From Symsagittifera roscoffensis (Eukaryota > Xenacoelomorpha > Acoela > Convolutidae), in assembly GCF_963678635.1 (NCBI RefSeq), contig NC_087062.1:84034012-84098011 (forward strand): DNA of 64,000 nt, written 5' to 3'. The translations under genes were made by a program, and so were the position numbers. Below the pieces are notes generated by a model. It searched no databases, was not told the origin of the DNA, and saw only the letters and a program-made list of their open reading frames with translations. Below are positions 62,080-64,000 of this stretch, in pieces (positions within the stretch are counted from its first letter, which is position 1; each line of letters begins with the position of its first letter).

Positions 62080-64000
62080 AGTTCCTTTTCACTCCATTTA
62101 GAGCTGGTCAGCGCAAAAGTGGGAGAACAATTAACTAAATTTTTTGCAATTTTTTAAGTAAACTAATCAATCTGGGCTGGTACCTTATTAATTAGACTGC
62201 AGATGAAGTCATTTTTCAGTTAACACAATTGATATAATCTACACAAACGCAGACGGCTAAATTTTATATTTTTGAGTAGCGCTTTCTCAACTATTCCGTC
62301 TGTATCAAACTTATCGCTTGACTTAATAAAACTAATCACTACGAGGTGTATAGACCAATTTGAGATAGAAGATCAGATCTTTGACTCTTGAAACCGCAAT
62401 AGTAGCGTTTCCATTCTAAACGTTAGAATTAAATTAAATTCAATAACATCACTGATAACTTTTTGAAACCAGAAACTAACACCAGTAATGGTTTTTAACT
62501 TTACATGACGATTTGCATTTTTTCAGGTAACCTTAAGCGGTAATTTGAATTTTATAGTTAGTATTTTGTAATTTGAAACTTACAAGCTCAAAAAATCACT
62601 TAAATTCACGAGCATCAGAAGTGTGTTATATATCTGTTTATGTGTGCTTCAGGTTGGCGTGGTGATTCAAGGAACATTATCACGATATGTGATCAATAAG
62701 TTATGATGATTAAATTGTTAAAAATGAGCACGATGTCTGTAGCATAAACAAAAAAATTGAAATAAACAAAATAATATAAAAAAATTATCTACATTTTCAT
62801 GTTTTGTTGTGTGCGACTTTTTGTTTGAACTCAGCGATCGATCGTAAGTTTTTTGACTTTCAGATCGACTAAGAGCCTTGCGCGGCTGCTGTTGGTTGTT
62901 GATCGAACTATGACATCTGGTTCGACTACTTTGGTCAAAACATAAAGTCGAATCCCCGACCCGGGTGGAACGGTGTAAGTTTGGAGTGATTTGACGCGTT
63001 CCTTTTTTTAACGATCATTAAAGACCATTTGGAAAAAAATCTACCATTTCGCATCCCAAAAACTTTTTGACTGAAAGCCCTAGCCTTTCTTGAAAAGACC
63101 TTTGGTGCCAACATATTTAATTTTTGTATCAAAAGCCCTTTCAAAACCCATATTGTCCTTTTTAACATTTTTCTTAAGCCCATTTTGTGAATAATTATTA
63201 TTTGATTATCAGGCTCTTCAAATTATCAGTAAATTTTTTCGATGAGTCTAGGCAGAAAATTTAAAACTCACAGAAATTTTTAAGTGTAAAATATCTTTTT
63301 TCAATTGATTTCAGTGACCCGATATTTTCGATGGCTAAACAATTTTTCGTTAAAAACTATAATTCCGATTGTGAAAACTGAAAAAATGACTGAACAAAAA
63401 AAACACCCCAAGCATAAGCCTTGCGTTTTCTTCCAGAGTCGGAACAATGAAAAGCAACTGTTCTTCATGATTTTTTGCTTATTAGTTCCAGTAAAAATTC
63501 AAAATCAAATCCATTAACGATTGCTGCAATCAAAATGATTTTTTTTTCAAAAAAAATCTAATTGTTATAGTTTATTTATTATAGTAAAGTGCTCTGCGAC
63601 AAGTTGTCGGTTTTTTGAAAACTACTTAAACTCGCCTGCAGCAAAGTTGTCAGTTGAGACGAATTTTGTCCAAAATAATTATCCCAAAACGTTTCATTTC
63701 TTACAGTTTTGCTGTGGCGGAGGATATGCAGCCAGGTTAAGGTCGACTTTTATTTATATGCAGCGGGCTCGGGCTTCATTTTCAGGACCAGCAGCCGGGC
63801 CGGGCCCGGGCCTGATTTTCAAAAGAGTTCACACCTTTCACCCTTCATGCTACAAACGCCCAGAGGGAGCGTGACTTCAGCAGGGCTAGGCAAATCCGGA
63901 CAGCCAAGCGTGCTCTCCTTTCTGGGTCAAAAGTCAGCCAAATCGAACTGTGAGGATCGGCTGCGGCCAACGGACTTATTGAATTGTGTTTTTTTTTAAA
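62080..64000. other. 3' part of unit B, no gene seen
   Basis: Collinear with 55541-57301 of unit A, including the GGGCCGGGCCCGGGCC word near 63797. Contains the two unit-B-specific segments noted above. No gene recognised. Confidence 0.5.

Larger units (their letters stand above)
57502..64000. repeat. Tandem duplication unit B (truncated by window end)
   Basis: Second copy of the 8.37-kb unit. Relative to A it lacks 50084-50925 (junction near 58466/58467) and both palindromic elements. It carries the hAT-type MITE 61629-62071, about 117 extra bases near 62488-62604 and about 50 extra bases near 63400-63450. It is still collinear with A at the window edge. Confidence 0.9.

Noticed and set aside
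1-64000. Bacterial-type features (operons, CRISPR, terminators)
   Set aside because: Introns, LTR and non-LTR elements and a K2P channel show that this is animal nuclear DNA.

Overview
This is an AT-rich metazoan nuclear window. Large GT-AG introns, a two-pore potassium (K2P) channel gene and a dense load of nested eukaryotic transposons point to an invertebrate, but the sequence alone does not settle the phylum. Only one host gene is convincing: a K2P channel on the minus strand. Its first coding exon (46564-46618), M1 exon (15375-15646) and first-pore exon (1562-1688) join in matching phases. The introns between them are about 30.9 kb and 13.7 kb, and the rest of the gene lies left of the window.

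Intron 2 (1689-15374) holds a decayed Ty3/Gypsy element on the minus strand (2713-13828: 260-bp LTRs, 5-bp AACTT target duplication). Nested in its pol tail is a 4.2-kb non-LTR retrotransposon with a 2A-like peptide, PHD-type finger, AP endonuclease, reverse transcriptase and four C-terminal C2H2-type fingers. Beside exon 2 lie a palindromic Tc1/mariner-type element and a hAT-like end.

Intron 1 carries MITEs (one MULE-like with a perfect 9-bp target duplication) and the most striking object here: an apparently intact 18.9-kb LTR element at 20970-39837, antisense to the host gene. It has 409/410-bp LTRs differing at about six positions and a TAAG target duplication. Its 2752-codon Gag-Pol frame is unbroken, and an envelope-like ORF of 872 codons follows. 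It also has several extra frames: a basic 155-codon ORF overlapping gag, a 62-codon two-helix membrane ORF, a 391-codon frame with no ATG that opens exactly at a splice-acceptor-like site, a 138-codon ORF, and a 3' frame behind another acceptor-like site. A canonical-looking 78-nt intron starts three bases after the last stop. It looks like a complex, retrovirus-like Gypsy element with accessory genes.

From 39.8 to 49.1 kb there are diverged tandem repeats, a hAT-like remnant, a decayed Tc1-like element, the first K2P exon and a relic of the giant element's LTR. From 49128 to the right edge runs a direct tandem duplication of period about 8374 bp: unit A 49128-57501 and unit B 57502 to beyond the window. 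Each unit carries the same degenerate Gypsy element. The two units act as empty and filled controls for one another, giving exact insertion sites for two palindromic elements (unit A) and one 443-bp hAT-type MITE (unit B).

Coordinates and motifs were read by eye. No alignment, profile search or repeat library was run, so family names rest on motif recognition.
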